From Sphingomonadales bacterium UBA2683 (GTDB lineage: Bacteria > Pseudomonadota > Alphaproteobacteria > Sphingomonadales > Sphingomonadaceae): a stretch of DNA of 31,936 nt. The notes under the pieces are model-generated. The model saw nothing but the letters and a program-made list of their open reading frames with translations. It was not told where the DNA came from and made no database searches. The translations under genes and the position numbers were made by a program. Shown piece by piece: positions 7,700 through 17,104 of this stretch. The stretch is taken from positions 620,836 to 652,771 of the forward strand of contig DELZ01000002.1 in NCBI GenBank assembly GCA_002354635.1. Reading direction: 5' to 3'. The first letter of the stretch is position 1. Each line of letters begins with the position of its first letter.

Positions 7700-8800
7700 A
7701 TGGGTTTCAAATGCGGTATCGTTGGCCTGCCCAACGTCGGAAAATCAACCTTGTTCAATGCCCTGACCGAGACACAGGCGGCGCAAGCGGCGAACTATCC
7801 GTTCTGCACGATCGAGCCCAATGTCGGCCAGGTCGCGGTGCCCGATCCGCGGCTGCAGCAGATCGCCAAAATCGCCAACAGCGGCAAGATTATCGAGACC
7901 CAGCTGGCCTTTGTCGACATCGCCGGGCTGGTCAAGGGTGCGTCCAAGGGCGAAGGCCTGGGCAACCAGTTTCTCGGCAATATCCGCGAGGTCGACGCGG
8001 TGGTCCACGTGCTGCGCTGTTTCGAGGATGACGATATCCAGCATGTCGCCAACAAGATCGACCCGATTTCGGACGCGGAAGTGGTCGAGACCGAATTGCT
8101 GCTTTCCGATCTCGAAAGCCTCGAAAAGCGCGTCCCCGCCTTTCAGAAAAAGGCGACCAGCGGCGACAAGGAGGCCAAGATTGCCGCCAATGTTCTGGGC
8201 CAGGCCCTGGAACTGCTGCGCGAGGGCAAGCCGGCCCGGCTTACCGAACCGGAAGGTGAGGAAGAACAACGAATTTTTGACCAGTCCCAGCTGCTGACCG
8301 CCAAGCCGGTGCTCTATGTCTGCAATGTCAGCGAAGCCGATGCCGCCAAGGGCAATGACCTGAGCGCCGCGGTGTTTGAAAAGGCGAAGGCCGAGGGCGC
8401 GGAAGCGGTGATCGTCTCCGCCGCCATCGAATCCGAGCTGGTCGAGATGGAGCCGGACGACCGGGCCGAATTTCTGGCCGAGCTCGGGCTTGAGGAATCC
8501 GGCCTCGCACGGGTCATCCGGGCTGGCTACCAGCTGCTCGAACTGCAGACCTTCTTCACCGTCGGGCCCAAGGAAGCGCGCGCATGGACCGTGCACAAGG
8601 GCGCCAAGGCCCCCGAAGCTGCCGGGGAAATCCACAGCGACTTCGAGCGCGGCTTCATTCGCGCCGAAACCATCGCCTTTGACGACTATGTCGCCCTTGG
8701 CGGTGAAAGCGCGGCCCGCGACGCCGGCAAGCTGCGCCAGGAAGGCAAGGACTATGTCGCCAAGGATGGCGATATCTTCAATTTCAAGTTTAATGTCTGA
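7700..8800 (+). CDS. ychF: Redox-regulated ATPase YchF (Obg-family)
   Basis: A 366-residue P-loop protein of the OLA1/YchF subfamily of Obg-like proteins, ribosome-associated and preferring ATP over GTP. Motifs in order are G1 GLPNVGKST (residues 9-17), the switch region NYPFCTIEPNVG, G3 FVDIAGLVKGASKGEGLGNQFL, the YchF-type NxxE motif NVSE in place of NKxD, and a C-terminal TGS domain beginning near QTFFTVGPKEARAWTV and ending FNFKFNV. The start at 7700 is chosen over an upstream frame opening because GGAG lies 8 nt ahead and MGFKCGIVGLPNVGKS is the family's canonical N-terminus. Confidence 0.97.
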   Translation: MGFKCGIVGLPNVGKSTLFNALTETQAAQAANYPFCTIEPNVGQVAVPDPRLQQIAKIANSGKIIETQLAFVDIAGLVKGASKGEGLGNQFLGNIREVDAVVHVLRCFEDDDIQHVANKIDPISDAEVVETELLLSDLESLEKRVPAFQKKATSGDKEAKIAANVLGQALELLREGKPARLTEPEGEEEQRIFDQSQLLTAKPVLYVCNVSEADAAKGNDLSAAVFEKAKAEGAEAVIVSAAIESELVEMEPDDRAEFLAELGLEESGLARVIRAGYQLLELQTFFTVGPKEARAWTVHKGAKAPEAAGEIHSDFERGFIRAETIAFDDYVALGGESAARDAGKLRQEGKDYVAKDGDIFNFKFNV

Positions 8801-8847
8801 ATTGTCACATTGTCCCGCTAGGCGATAGAGCTCTGGGAGACGACATC

Positions 8848-10101
8848 ATGATTCGATCGCAATTTTCACTGCTTTTTGCCGGTTTTCTGCTGGTTGGCAC
8901 CCCGGCACTGGCCGCGACCACGCCGGAACAGAACGAGTCGGTCGGCGAAAAAGTCGAAACACGCGATCCGGTCACCATCCTGATCTCGATCGACGGCTTC
9001 CGCCCCGATTATCTGGAGCGCGGGATCACGCCGAATCTGAGCGCATTGGCGGCCGCAGGCATCTATGGACCGATGCGCCCGTCATTTCCGAGCAAGACCT
9101 TCCCCAATCATTGGACGCTTGCGACCGGCAAGACCCCGGATCATCACGGCATCGTCGGCAACACGATGGAAGATAGCGGGCGGCCGGGCGAAAAATTCAA
9201 AATGGCGACTCAGGATCCATTCTGGTGGAATCAGGCGGAACCAATCTGGATTACCGCAGAGAAGCAGGGCATCCGTTCGGCAACCATGTTCTGGCCGGGA
9301 TCGGAAGTGGAAATTGACGGAATGCGTCCGGCGGACTGGTGGCCGTTCAATCAGAAACTGTCCAATGATCGCCGGATCAATGCGGTTATCGACTGGATGC
9401 GGCGGCCTGCCGAAATCCGGCCGCAGCTGGTGACGCTCTATTTCGACACCGTCGATACCGCCGGTCATTATTATGGACCGGCACCCGGCCAGAAACTGCA
9501 CGCTGCGATATCCGCTGTCGACAGCGAAATCGGACGACTGAAGCAGCAGCTGGACACTCTGGGACAGCCGGCCAATTTTGTGATCGCATCGGACCACGGC
9601 ATGACCGAGACCACGCCAGATCGGATCATCTATCTCGACCAGATCCTGCCGCGTGACCAGTATCGTCTGGTCGAGGACGGAAATTATGCGGGCATTGAGC
9701 CGCTTGAGAATAATGTGGATAGGGTGCGCGCGGCCTTTCTGCTGCCGCACGACCATATGCAATGCTGGGCCCGCGAAAATATCCCGGCGCATTTTGCCTA
9801 TGGTACCAATCCGCGCGTACCCTCGATCCTGTGTCTGCCGGAAGCCGGCTGGGTCGTTTATCAGGACGTGCCCGAATGGATGACAGGAGTCGGCGGCGGT
9901 CACGGCTATGACCATCGCGAACCTGACATGACGGCATTTTTCGTGGCAAGTGGTCCGGCGATCACCGCGGGCGGCCAGCTACCGATATTTGACAATGTGA
10001 ATATCTATTCGCTGGTGGCCCGGCTGGCCGGTGTCGATCCCGAGACCAGCGACGGCAGCCTTGCGCCTTTCGAACAGATGTTGATCCCGGACGAGCGCTG
10101 A
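8848..10101 (+). CDS. Secreted type I phosphodiesterase/nucleotide pyrophosphatase (NPP-like)
   Basis: A 417-residue ectonucleotide pyrophosphatase/phosphodiesterase of the alkaline phosphatase superfamily (PF01663). A Sec signal peptide spans about residues 1-22, ending ALAATT. The binuclear zinc site of the NPP family appears complete: Asp49 (SIDGFRPDYL), nucleophile Thr84 (SKTFPNHW) with Asn87, Asp203 and His207 (TVDTAGH), Asp249-His250 (SDHGM) and His352 (GGHGYDH). It is predicted to hydrolyse nucleotide or phosphodiester bonds in the periplasm. GGGAG provides the ribosome binding site. It is convergent with the next gene. Confidence 0.9.
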   Translation: MIRSQFSLLFAGFLLVGTPALAATTPEQNESVGEKVETRDPVTILISIDGFRPDYLERGITPNLSALAAAGIYGPMRPSFPSKTFPNHWTLATGKTPDHHGIVGNTMEDSGRPGEKFKMATQDPFWWNQAEPIWITAEKQGIRSATMFWPGSEVEIDGMRPADWWPFNQKLSNDRRINAVIDWMRRPAEIRPQLVTLYFDTVDTAGHYYGPAPGQKLHAAISAVDSEIGRLKQQLDTLGQPANFVIASDHGMTETTPDRIIYLDQILPRDQYRLVEDGNYAGIEPLENNVDRVRAAFLLPHDHMQCWARENIPAHFAYGTNPRVPSILCLPEAGWVVYQDVPEWMTGVGGGHGYDHREPDMTAFFVASGPAITAGGQLPIFDNVNIYSLVARLAGVDPETSDGSLAPFEQMLIPDER

Positions 10102-10113
10102 GCCTGCCTGCAA

Positions 10114-10587
10114 TCAGCGCAGGGGCTTGGCGCCCTCAATCCGGGTGTAGACCAGACTTACCGGGTCGCTGTTGACAGCGCTGCATGTTCTGGGATCGAC
10201 AGTCCGATCACCCCGAAATCCTTCAAGACGGGTGCCGTCATCGCTCAGGGTCAGCCCCATTCCTACCCAGATCTGGACCGCGCATTTCTTCTGCATCGCG
10301 CGCGAAAAGGGACCGCGATGCGCGCCATAGACCAGATTGCCGTGAATGGTCGCGGTAAAATCGATATCATTTTCATAATTGCCCGCTGAGCGTTCGCTGT
10401 ACCGGGATGTCAGGCTGGACCCGTCTTGCGTGAAATGGACGATAGCACCGTCTCCCTGTTGCCACGTCCCGGTCAGATCGCTCTCGGCGATCATTTGCGG
10501 TTCATCCGAGTGGGGACGCGCATCGGCAGCGACACCGATAACCATTGTCAGTGCAAGAAACGCATAGGCCGATGGAAGATATATCAT
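10114..10587 (-). CDS. Secreted hypothetical protein, small beta-rich domain
   Basis: The product is not recognised as a named family. The 157-residue protein has a clear Sec signal (MIYLPSAYAFLALTMVIGVAADA). The mature part opens with LTGTWQQGDGAIVHFTQDG, an arrangement seen in small lipocalin-like or DUF2147-like exported proteins, followed by alternating beta-type segments and two Cys residues that could form a disulphide. The start at 10587 is supported by TTGGAG 7 nt upstream; the TTG itself is not the start. It is convergent with the phosphodiesterase gene, with 12 nt between stops. Confidence 0.7.
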   Translation of the reverse strand: MIYLPSAYAFLALTMVIGVAADARPHSDEPQMIAESDLTGTWQQGDGAIVHFTQDGSSLTSRYSERSAGNYENDIDFTATIHGNLVYGAHRGPFSRAMQKKCAVQIWVGMGLTLSDDGTRLEGFRGDRTVDPRTCSAVNSDPVSLVYTRIEGAKPLR

Positions 10588-10675
10588 GGCAATCTCCAAA
10601 TTCGTTCTGACCTAACGGCCTGTAGCGGACGAGCTATGACCTCGATCACAAGTTGCCCGTTTAACCGCAATCCGC

Positions 10676-12481
10676 TCACTTGCGGCCAAACAGCTTTTCC
10701 ACGTCATCCAGCGCCAGCTTGACCCACGTCGGACGCCCGTGATTGCACTGGCCACTATGCGGCGTCACTTCCATTTCACGCAACAGGGCGTTCATTTCCG
10801 CGACACTGAGCACCCGTCCTGCCCTCACCGAGCCGTGGCAGGCCATGGTCGAAGCGACATGATCGACCCGCTCCTTGAGGCTGAGCGCCTGGTCATAGGC
10901 GCCGAGCTCGTCGGCGAGGTCCGTGACCAGCTCGCGGACATCGCCCGACCCCAGCATCGCCGGGGTCGCCCGCACCAGCATCGCGGTTGCACCGAAGCGC
11001 TCCAGTTCCAGCCCGAATTCCGACAATTCCCCGATCCGCGCCTCCAGCCGGTCGCAGGCGTTTTCGTCCAGTTCGACGACTTCGGCCATCAGCAGGGCCT
11101 GCGAAGCGACGCTACCGCCCTCGACCGCCTTGCGCATCCGCTCCAGCACCAGCCGTTCATGTGCCGCGTGCTGGTCGACGATGACCAAGCCGTCTTCGGC
11201 TTCGGCCACGATATAGGTTTTTGCTACCTGTCCGCGGGCGATGCCGAGCGGGTAGCGGCCGGCTTCTGGAACCGGCGCCGATGCCTCCTCAGCCCGACCC
11301 ATCAACGGCGCAAGTTCTTCGCGTGTATCCAGTCCCGTAAACGCGCTGCGGTCATCGCCAACCGTTGCCGACGGATAGGGTTGTTGCGCGACAGCGGCCC
11401 TGCCCTGCGCCGTGAATATGCTGGTCTGGGGATCGGGAGCCACGGGCTCGCTTTGCCATCTACCCAGCGCCGATTCCGCCGGACGCTGCACCGCACGAAA
11501 ACCGCCCTCGTCCAGCGCCTTGCGCAGGCCGCTGACAATCATGCCGCGGATCATCGCCGGTTCGCGAAACCGCACTTCGGTCTTTGCCGGATGGACGTTT
11601 ACGTCGACCAGCTCGGGCGGCATGTCGATGAACAGCGCGACCACCGGATGCCGGTCCCGCGCCAGCATCTCCGCATAGGCGCCGCGCACCGCGCCGACCA
11701 GCAACCGGTCCTTGACCGGACGGCCGTTGACGAACAGGAACTGGTGGTCCGCAACGCCGCGATTGTAGGTCGGCAGACCGGCCACCCCCGTTAGATGTAT
11801 CTCTTCCCGCTGCAGGTCGACGCCGACGCTGTTGGCCCGCAGATCGCGGCTGGTCAGCGCGGCCACCCGCTCGGGTCCGGTTTCACCGGCCTGGACCGCG
11901 ATCGCCTTGCGGCCCTGATGTTCCAGAGTGAAGCCGATATCGGGCCGCGCCATGGCGAGGCGCCTGACGATATCGGTGCAGGCCGCATATTCACTGCGCG
12001 CCGTGCGCAGGAACTTGCGTCTTGCCGGCACCTTGGCGAACAGCTGTTCCACGCGCACCTTGGTCCCCGGAGGGATCGCCGCCGGGCCTTCCTCGACCAG
12101 CTCGCCATGATCGATCACCCGTGACCAGCCGTCTTCTCCCGCCATCCGGCTTTCGATGGTCAGGCGCGCCACGCTGGCTATCGATGGCAGCGCTTCACCG
12201 CGGAAACCCATCGTCGTCACCAGTTCGATTGCTTCGTCCGGCAATTTCGACGTCGCATGCCGTTCCAGCGCCAACGCTATGTCGTCGCGGCTCATCCCGG
12301 AACCATTGTCGACGACCTGGACCAGATCGAGCCCACCCTCTTCCAGGCGGATGTTGATCTGGTTCGCCCCGGCGTCGATCGCGTTTTCGACCAGCTCCTT
12401 GAGCGCGCTCGCGGGCCGTTCGACGACCTCTCCGGCAGCTATCCGATTTATAAGGCTGTTTGGGAGTCTTCTTATTGACAT
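10676..12481 (-). CDS. mutL: DNA mismatch repair protein MutL (endonuclease type)
   Basis: A 601-residue MutL, the matchmaker and nicking enzyme of methyl-independent mismatch repair. The GHKL ATPase domain shows ELVENAIDAGA, DNGSGM and TTMGFRGEALPSI in the first ~100 residues. The C-terminal dimerisation/nuclease domain has the metal-binding motif DQHA-x2-E-x4-E at residues 436-447, plus ACHGSVRAG, CNHGRPTW and a terminal LFGRK. These mark an intrinsic nicking endonuclease, as expected in bacteria without MutH. The start at 12481 (MSIRRLPNSLINRIAAGEV) matches the family; an in-frame upstream extension does not. It is divergent from mreB. Confidence 0.97.
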   Translation of the reverse strand: MSIRRLPNSLINRIAAGEVVERPASALKELVENAIDAGANQINIRLEEGGLDLVQVVDNGSGMSRDDIALALERHATSKLPDEAIELVTTMGFRGEALPSIASVARLTIESRMAGEDGWSRVIDHGELVEEGPAAIPPGTKVRVEQLFAKVPARRKFLRTARSEYAACTDIVRRLAMARPDIGFTLEHQGRKAIAVQAGETGPERVAALTSRDLRANSVGVDLQREEIHLTGVAGLPTYNRGVADHQFLFVNGRPVKDRLLVGAVRGAYAEMLARDRHPVVALFIDMPPELVDVNVHPAKTEVRFREPAMIRGMIVSGLRKALDEGGFRAVQRPAESALGRWQSEPVAPDPQTSIFTAQGRAAVAQQPYPSATVGDDRSAFTGLDTREELAPLMGRAEEASAPVPEAGRYPLGIARGQVAKTYIVAEAEDGLVIVDQHAAHERLVLERMRKAVEGGSVASQALLMAEVVELDENACDRLEARIGELSEFGLELERFGATAMLVRATPAMLGSGDVRELVTDLADELGAYDQALSLKERVDHVASTMACHGSVRAGRVLSVAEMNALLREMEVTPHSGQCNHGRPTWVKLALDDVEKLFGRK

Positions 12482-12632
12482 ATCGCTGTTCCTAGCCCAA
12501 GCGACCATGCCAAGCGACCCCTGATTTTTTGGGCGATTCCCATGGTGCATCTCATGACCCGTTCAACTTGACCATCGCTTGTGTTAATCGTTGCAGCAAT
12601 GCCTGCAAATACTAGAAATTACGGACAAAATT

Positions 12633-13670
12633 ATGTTTGAGAATCTGTTCAAGTTCCGTTCGCAAGATTTGGCGATCGATCTCGGCACGGCAAATACCGT
12701 CGTCTATTTGCGCGGTCAGGGCATCGTGCTCAACGAGCCGTCGGTTGTGGCGATCGAAACCATCAATGGCGTAAAGAAGGTCAAGGCCGTCGGCAATGAC
12801 GCAAAGATGATGATGGGCAAGACCCCGGACAGCATCGAGGCCATTCGCCCGCTGCGCGACGGGGTGATCGCCGACATTGATGTCGCCGAGCAGATGATCA
12901 AGCATTTCATCCAGAAGGTGAACGGAAAGAGCAAGCTTTTCAGCTATCCGGAAATCGTGATCTGTGTTCCAAGCGGCTCGACTTCGGTCGAACGCCGCGC
13001 CATCCGCGATGCCGCATCCAACGCCGGCGCGCGGCAGGTGTTCCTGATCGAAGAACCAATGGCCGCTGCGATCGGTGCCGATATGCCGGTCACCGAACCG
13101 ATCGGATCGATGGTTGTTGACGTAGGCGGCGGTACCACCGAGGTGGCCGTACTCTCGTTGCGCGGACTGGCCTACACCACTTCCGTCCGCACTGGCGGCG
13201 ACAAGATGGACGAGGCGATTGTGTCCTATGTCCGCCGTCACCACAATCTGCTGATCGGCGAAACTACCGCCGAGCGGATCAAGAAGGATTTTGGCGTCGC
13301 ACAGGCTCCTGCCGATGGCGTCGGTCATACCATTCATATCAAGGGACGTGATCTCGTGAACGGTGTTCCGAAAGAAATTTCGATCAATCAGGGCCAGATC
13401 GCCGAAGCGCTCAGCGAACCAATCGGAACGATCATCGAAGGCGTTCGTATCGCGCTGGAAAATACTGCGCCGGAGCTGGCTGCGGATATCGTCGACCAGG
13501 GGATTGTCCTGACCGGCGGCGGTGCATTGATCTCTGGCCTCGACGCGGCGCTCAGCGACGAAACCGGCTTGCCCGTGACGGTCGCCGAGGATCCTCTGGC
13601 CTGTGTCGCTATCGGCACCGGTCGCGCGATGGAAGATCCGATGTTCAGAGGCGTGTTGACCACGGCCTGA
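12633..13670 (+). CDS. mreB: Rod shape-determining protein MreB
   Basis: A 345-residue bacterial actin homologue that polymerises on the inner membrane and guides the elongation machinery for lateral wall synthesis. The N-terminal amphipathic segment MFENLFKFRSQ precedes the phosphate-1 loop DLAIDLGTANT (residues 12-22). VVDVGGGTTEVAVLS is the phosphate-2 loop and VLTGGGALISGLD the adenosine motif. The ATG at 12633 is chosen because MFENLFKF is the family start; a TTG 14 codons upstream adds non-conserved residues. It is the first gene of mreBCD-mrdA-rodA and the divergent partner of mutL. Confidence 0.98.
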   Translation: MFENLFKFRSQDLAIDLGTANTVVYLRGQGIVLNEPSVVAIETINGVKKVKAVGNDAKMMMGKTPDSIEAIRPLRDGVIADIDVAEQMIKHFIQKVNGKSKLFSYPEIVICVPSGSTSVERRAIRDAASNAGARQVFLIEEPMAAAIGADMPVTEPIGSMVVDVGGGTTEVAVLSLRGLAYTTSVRTGGDKMDEAIVSYVRRHHNLLIGETTAERIKKDFGVAQAPADGVGHTIHIKGRDLVNGVPKEISINQGQIAEALSEPIGTIIEGVRIALENTAPELAADIVDQGIVLTGGGALISGLDAALSDETGLPVTVAEDPLACVAIGTGRAMEDPMFRGVLTTA

Positions 13671-13719
13671 TTTCGGGAACCGGATGAAACAACGATTGGA
13701 AGCGAAAGGATAAACCGAT

Positions 13720-14622
13720 ATGGCGCCGCCAAACAATCGGCGTCCAGGATTTTCCAAGCGGGCGCAATACAGTATATTCGCCAGCTATTTGCTGGGCATT
13801 TTGGGAGCGGTTCTGGGACTGCTCCTGTTGCTTATCTCCTTCATCGATCCTCGCGGATTTTCGGCACTTCGCACGATCGGCGCTGAAACCATGGCACCGA
13901 TCAGCAAGTCTCTGTCCGAAATCGGCGGGGCCACCGGCAGCGCCGGCGATGAAATTTCTGCTTATTTCAACGCTGCATCGAAAAATGCGGCCATGCGGCG
14001 GGAGTTGGAGCAGAATCGGATAGAAATCCTGGAAGCCCGCGCCCTGAAGCAGGAAAATGAGCGCCTCAAGCGATTATTGAAGCTGGATGAGGAAGTGGCC
14101 GATTCGATCGCCATGGCCCGCCTGATCAGTTCGACGGCGTCCAGCGCGCGCCGTATTGCCACCCTTGGTGTCGGCAGCAACAGCGGTCTCGAGCCCGGAC
14201 AGCCCGTGCGCTCGCCGGAAGGGCTGGTCGGCCGCATATTGGAAACCGGGCCGACAACCGCCCGGGTTCTGCTGGTGTCGGACGGTCAGAATGTTACGCC
14301 CGTGCAGCGCGCCAGCGACAGCCTGCCCGCTTTTGCGACGGGTCGCGGCGACGGTACCGTGGACATTCAGCCGATCAATATCGGATCCAATCCGTTCAAG
14401 GGCGGTGACCTCATGATAACGTCAGGCAGTGGTGGTCTCTACAGTCCGGGCATTCCGGTCGCAGTAGTCATCCGCAAGACGGAAACAGGTGCCATTGGCC
14501 GGGTGCTCGCAAATCCTGCCAAGGTCAGCCACGCGATCGTGCAACCGATTTTCCAGGCTGAAACGGTGCGCCAGATCGAGAAAGATTCTGCGAATGACGT
14601 GGAACTGGAAAGCGGCGAATAA
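13720..14622 (+). CDS. mreC: Rod shape-determining protein MreC
   Basis: A 300-residue bitopic inner-membrane protein that activates the RodA-PBP2 complex in the periplasm. One transmembrane helix lies at about residues 20-42 (SIFASYLLGILGAVLGLLLLLISFI). A coiled coil follows (residues ~85-125, MRRELEQNRIEILEARALKQENERLKRLLKL). The paired beta-domain contains RIATLGVGSNSGLEPGQPVRSPEGLVGRILETGPTTARVLL and DLMITSGSGGLYSPGIPVAVV. AAAGGA provides the ribosome binding site. The stop overlaps the mreD start by one base. Confidence 0.96.
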   Translation: MAPPNNRRPGFSKRAQYSIFASYLLGILGAVLGLLLLLISFIDPRGFSALRTIGAETMAPISKSLSEIGGATGSAGDEISAYFNAASKNAAMRRELEQNRIEILEARALKQENERLKRLLKLDEEVADSIAMARLISSTASSARRIATLGVGSNSGLEPGQPVRSPEGLVGRILETGPTTARVLLVSDGQNVTPVQRASDSLPAFATGRGDGTVDIQPINIGSNPFKGGDLMITSGSGGLYSPGIPVAVVIRKTETGAIGRVLANPAKVSHAIVQPIFQAETVRQIEKDSANDVELESGE

Positions 14623-15137
14623 TGCCACGGTCCCGTCAATCCAGGATTGGCCGGCAACCCTCCCAGTTGCGAATCAAGCTGATACCGCCGTTGACGGTGA
14701 TGGTCGGATCGATGATCACGGCCCTGCCAGTCATTACAGACTATCCTATCCTGCCGCCCATGGGCTTGCTGGCGATATTGGCATGGCGTTTGATCCGGCC
14801 TGGCTACTGGGCGGTGTGGGCCGGCTTTCCGCTGGGCCTGATTGACGACATTTTCAGCGGACAGCCCCTTGGCAGCGCCGCATTTCTGTGGTCGGTCATT
14901 TTCCTGCTACTTGAAACCCTCGACCGGAAGGCTGTGCGCCGCGACTATTGGCAGGATTGGCTTATCGCCTCCACTGCCATCATAATTGTGCTAATAGGCG
15001 GTATGCTTATCGTCGATGTCAGATCCAATATGTTGCGGCTGGACTTGCTCTTGCCACAGATCCTGCTTTCGGTCCTCCTCTATCCGTTTGTCGCGCGGCT
15101 CATTGGTGCCATAGATAACTGGCGGGTGGCTTCATGA
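14622..15137 (+). CDS. mreD: Rod shape-determining protein MreD
   Basis: A 171-residue polytopic membrane protein of the elongasome. About five hydrophobic segments are visible, including TVMVGSMITALPVITDYPI, GLLAILAWRLI, PLGSAAFLWSVIFLLLETL, STAIIIVLIGGMLIV and LLLPQILLSVLLYPFVARLI. YWAVWAGFPLGLIDDIFSGQPLG is the conserved loop of the MreD family. Its ATG uses the last base of the mreC stop (TAATG), and its own end overlaps mrdA by four bases, so translation of mreC, mreD and mrdA is probably coupled. An upstream Arg-rich stretch (MPRSRQSRIGRQPSQLRIK) is the cytoplasmic N-terminus. Confidence 0.93.
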   Translation: MPRSRQSRIGRQPSQLRIKLIPPLTVMVGSMITALPVITDYPILPPMGLLAILAWRLIRPGYWAVWAGFPLGLIDDIFSGQPLGSAAFLWSVIFLLLETLDRKAVRRDYWQDWLIASTAIIIVLIGGMLIVDVRSNMLRLDLLLPQILLSVLLYPFVARLIGAIDNWRVAS

Positions 15138-17101
15138 AATCAGCCAATACGATCAGTGGAGCGATGCAGGAGATTACCTTCACGCGCCGGGCGACCGTGA
15201 TCGGAGGTCTGCAGATTGGGGTCGGGGTGCTGCTGGCGGGACGGATGGCCTATATCTCCGTTGCCGAGAACGAGCGCTACAAGCTTTTGTCCGAAAGCAA
15301 CCGGGTCAACCTCACTCTGGTTCCGCCGCGACGCGGCTGGCTGATCGACCGCAACGGCAAGCCAATTGCCAACAACAAGACCGACTTTCGCGTTGATATC
15401 ATTCCGGACCGGCTGCGCGACCGCAAGAAGACCGTTGCCACTCTGGCCGAGCTGCTTTCGCTTGATCAGGAGGAACTGGAACGGATCAACAGGGAACTGG
15501 AGCAGGCGAGCAGCTTTCAGCCTGTCCAGGTTGCGACGGGACTGGACTGGGAAGAATATGCCGGGGTCAGCGTCAGGCTGCCCGATCTGCCCGGTGTTTC
15601 GCCGCGCCAGGGTTTCTCGCGCAATTATCCCAGCGGCCCGGCGATCGGCCATCTGATCGGCTATGTCGGCATCGCCTCGGCAGAGGATTACAAGGAAAAT
15701 CCGGACCCGATATTGATCACCCCGGGCTACAAGATCGGCAAGGATGGCCTCGAAAAAATCTTCGAGGACCGGCTGCAGGGCAAACCCGGTGCGAAACGGG
15801 TCGAGGTGACGGCGCGCGGCAAGATCGTGCGGGAACTCAACACCCGCCCCGACACGCCGGGCAAACCACTGCAACTGACGCTCGACATCGATCTGCAGGA
15901 ATATGCCGCCCGCCGGCTCGGCCCCGAATCCGGCGCAGTGGTCGTCCTCGACTGCCTGACCGGCGACATTTTGACGATGACATCAATGCCGTCATTCGAT
16001 CCGAACAGCTTCTCCGACGGCATCGGGGTCACAGAATATGGAATGCTGCGGGAGGATGACCATGTTCCGCTGCTCGACAAATCCCTCAAAAGCCTGTTCC
16101 CGCCCGGGTCGACCGTGAAGCCCATGGTAGCGCTCTCCTTTCTGGAAGCCGGACTCAATCCCGATGAAACAGTCAATTGTAACGGCGGGCTCCAGGTCGG
16201 CAACCGGCGCTTTCGCTGCTGGAAACGGGGTGGCCACGGCCGCGTCGACATGGCCAAGGGTATCTACCAGAGCTGCGACGTCTATTTTTATTATTTTGCC
16301 CAGAAGATCGGTATCAATCCGATTGCTCTGATGGCCAACCGTCTCGGGCTGGGCCAGAAATATCCGCTACCCGTCGCCAGCCAGTTTTACGGCACGGTTC
16401 CCGACCCGGCCTGGCTGCACAAGAAATATGACAGGGAATGGCAGGCCTATGACACGGTCAACACCACCATCGGTCAGGGGTACATGCTGGTCAACCCGAC
16501 CCAGCTGGCGGTGATGGCGGCACGGATTGCGACCGGTAAGAATATCATGCCGCGGCTGATCATGAACCAGAAGAAACCGACGATCGAAACCTTGAATCTG
16601 GATCCGGAGCATCTCGTCTACGTCCACCAGGCGATGAGCGATGTGGTCAACGGACCCGGCACTGCCGGTCGGGCGCGGTTACCGATCGAAGATGTAAAGA
16701 TGGCCGGCAAGACTGGCACGGCGCAGGTGGTCAATCTCAATTTCGGTCGCGGCGGTCAGGATGTTGCCTGGAAATATCGCGATCACGGCCTGTTTATCTG
16801 CTTCGCGCCGTTCGACAACCCTCGCTATGCCGCCGCTGTGGTCATTCAGCACGGCGGCGGGTCCGGCGCCGCCTATCCTGTCGCCCGGGATGTACTCACC
16901 TATCTCTATGACCGCGACAAGGCGATGGAGGTGCTGACCGGGCTGGAGAAATCCTGGGGTGGCAATATCCAGGAACGCATGGATACAAAAATGGCGGCCT
17001 ATCGCGCCCGCAAAAATCTCGAAAAGGCAATGGCGGACAATCCCGCCCCGGCGACACCGGAAGCACCTGCGGCCGGCACCGAAACCAGCGCCGGAGACTA
17101 G
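15134..17101 (+). CDS. mrdA: Penicillin-binding protein 2 (elongasome transpeptidase)
   Basis: A 655-residue class B PBP that cross-links peptidoglycan during elongation and works with the glycosyltransferase RodA. A membrane anchor lies near residues 22-40 (IGGLQIGVGVLLAGRMAY). The pedestal domain contains VPPRRGWLIDRNGKPIANN and GRNYPSG-type SRNYPSGPAIGHLIGYVG. The transpeptidase motifs are SxxK with nucleophile Ser326 (PPGSTVKP), the SCD form of SxN (YQSCDVYFYYFAQKIG) and KTG at 526-528 (AGKTGTAQV). The C-terminal ~30 residues are Ala/Pro/Thr-rich and low in complexity. The ATG overlaps the mreD stop (ATGA). Confidence 0.97.
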   Translation: MKSANTISGAMQEITFTRRATVIGGLQIGVGVLLAGRMAYISVAENERYKLLSESNRVNLTLVPPRRGWLIDRNGKPIANNKTDFRVDIIPDRLRDRKKTVATLAELLSLDQEELERINRELEQASSFQPVQVATGLDWEEYAGVSVRLPDLPGVSPRQGFSRNYPSGPAIGHLIGYVGIASAEDYKENPDPILITPGYKIGKDGLEKIFEDRLQGKPGAKRVEVTARGKIVRELNTRPDTPGKPLQLTLDIDLQEYAARRLGPESGAVVVLDCLTGDILTMTSMPSFDPNSFSDGIGVTEYGMLREDDHVPLLDKSLKSLFPPGSTVKPMVALSFLEAGLNPDETVNCNGGLQVGNRRFRCWKRGGHGRVDMAKGIYQSCDVYFYYFAQKIGINPIALMANRLGLGQKYPLPVASQFYGTVPDPAWLHKKYDREWQAYDTVNTTIGQGYMLVNPTQLAVMAARIATGKNIMPRLIMNQKKPTIETLNLDPEHLVYVHQAMSDVVNGPGTAGRARLPIEDVKMAGKTGTAQVVNLNFGRGGQDVAWKYRDHGLFICFAPFDNPRYAAAVVIQHGGGSGAAYPVARDVLTYLYDRDKAMEVLTGLEKSWGGNIQERMDTKMAAYRARKNLEKAMADNPAPATPEAPAAGTETSAGD

Positions 17102-17104
17102 GAA

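Noticed and set aside
10095..10120. GCGCTGA/TCAGCGC inverted repeat between convergent stop codons, possible bidirectional terminator
   Set aside because: Only 7 bp with a 12-nt loop and no T-run; it arises because both genes happen to end in the same GCGCTGA.
12591..12632. TTG start extending MreB by 14 residues
   Set aside because: The MreB family begins at MFENLFKF; the extension is not conserved.
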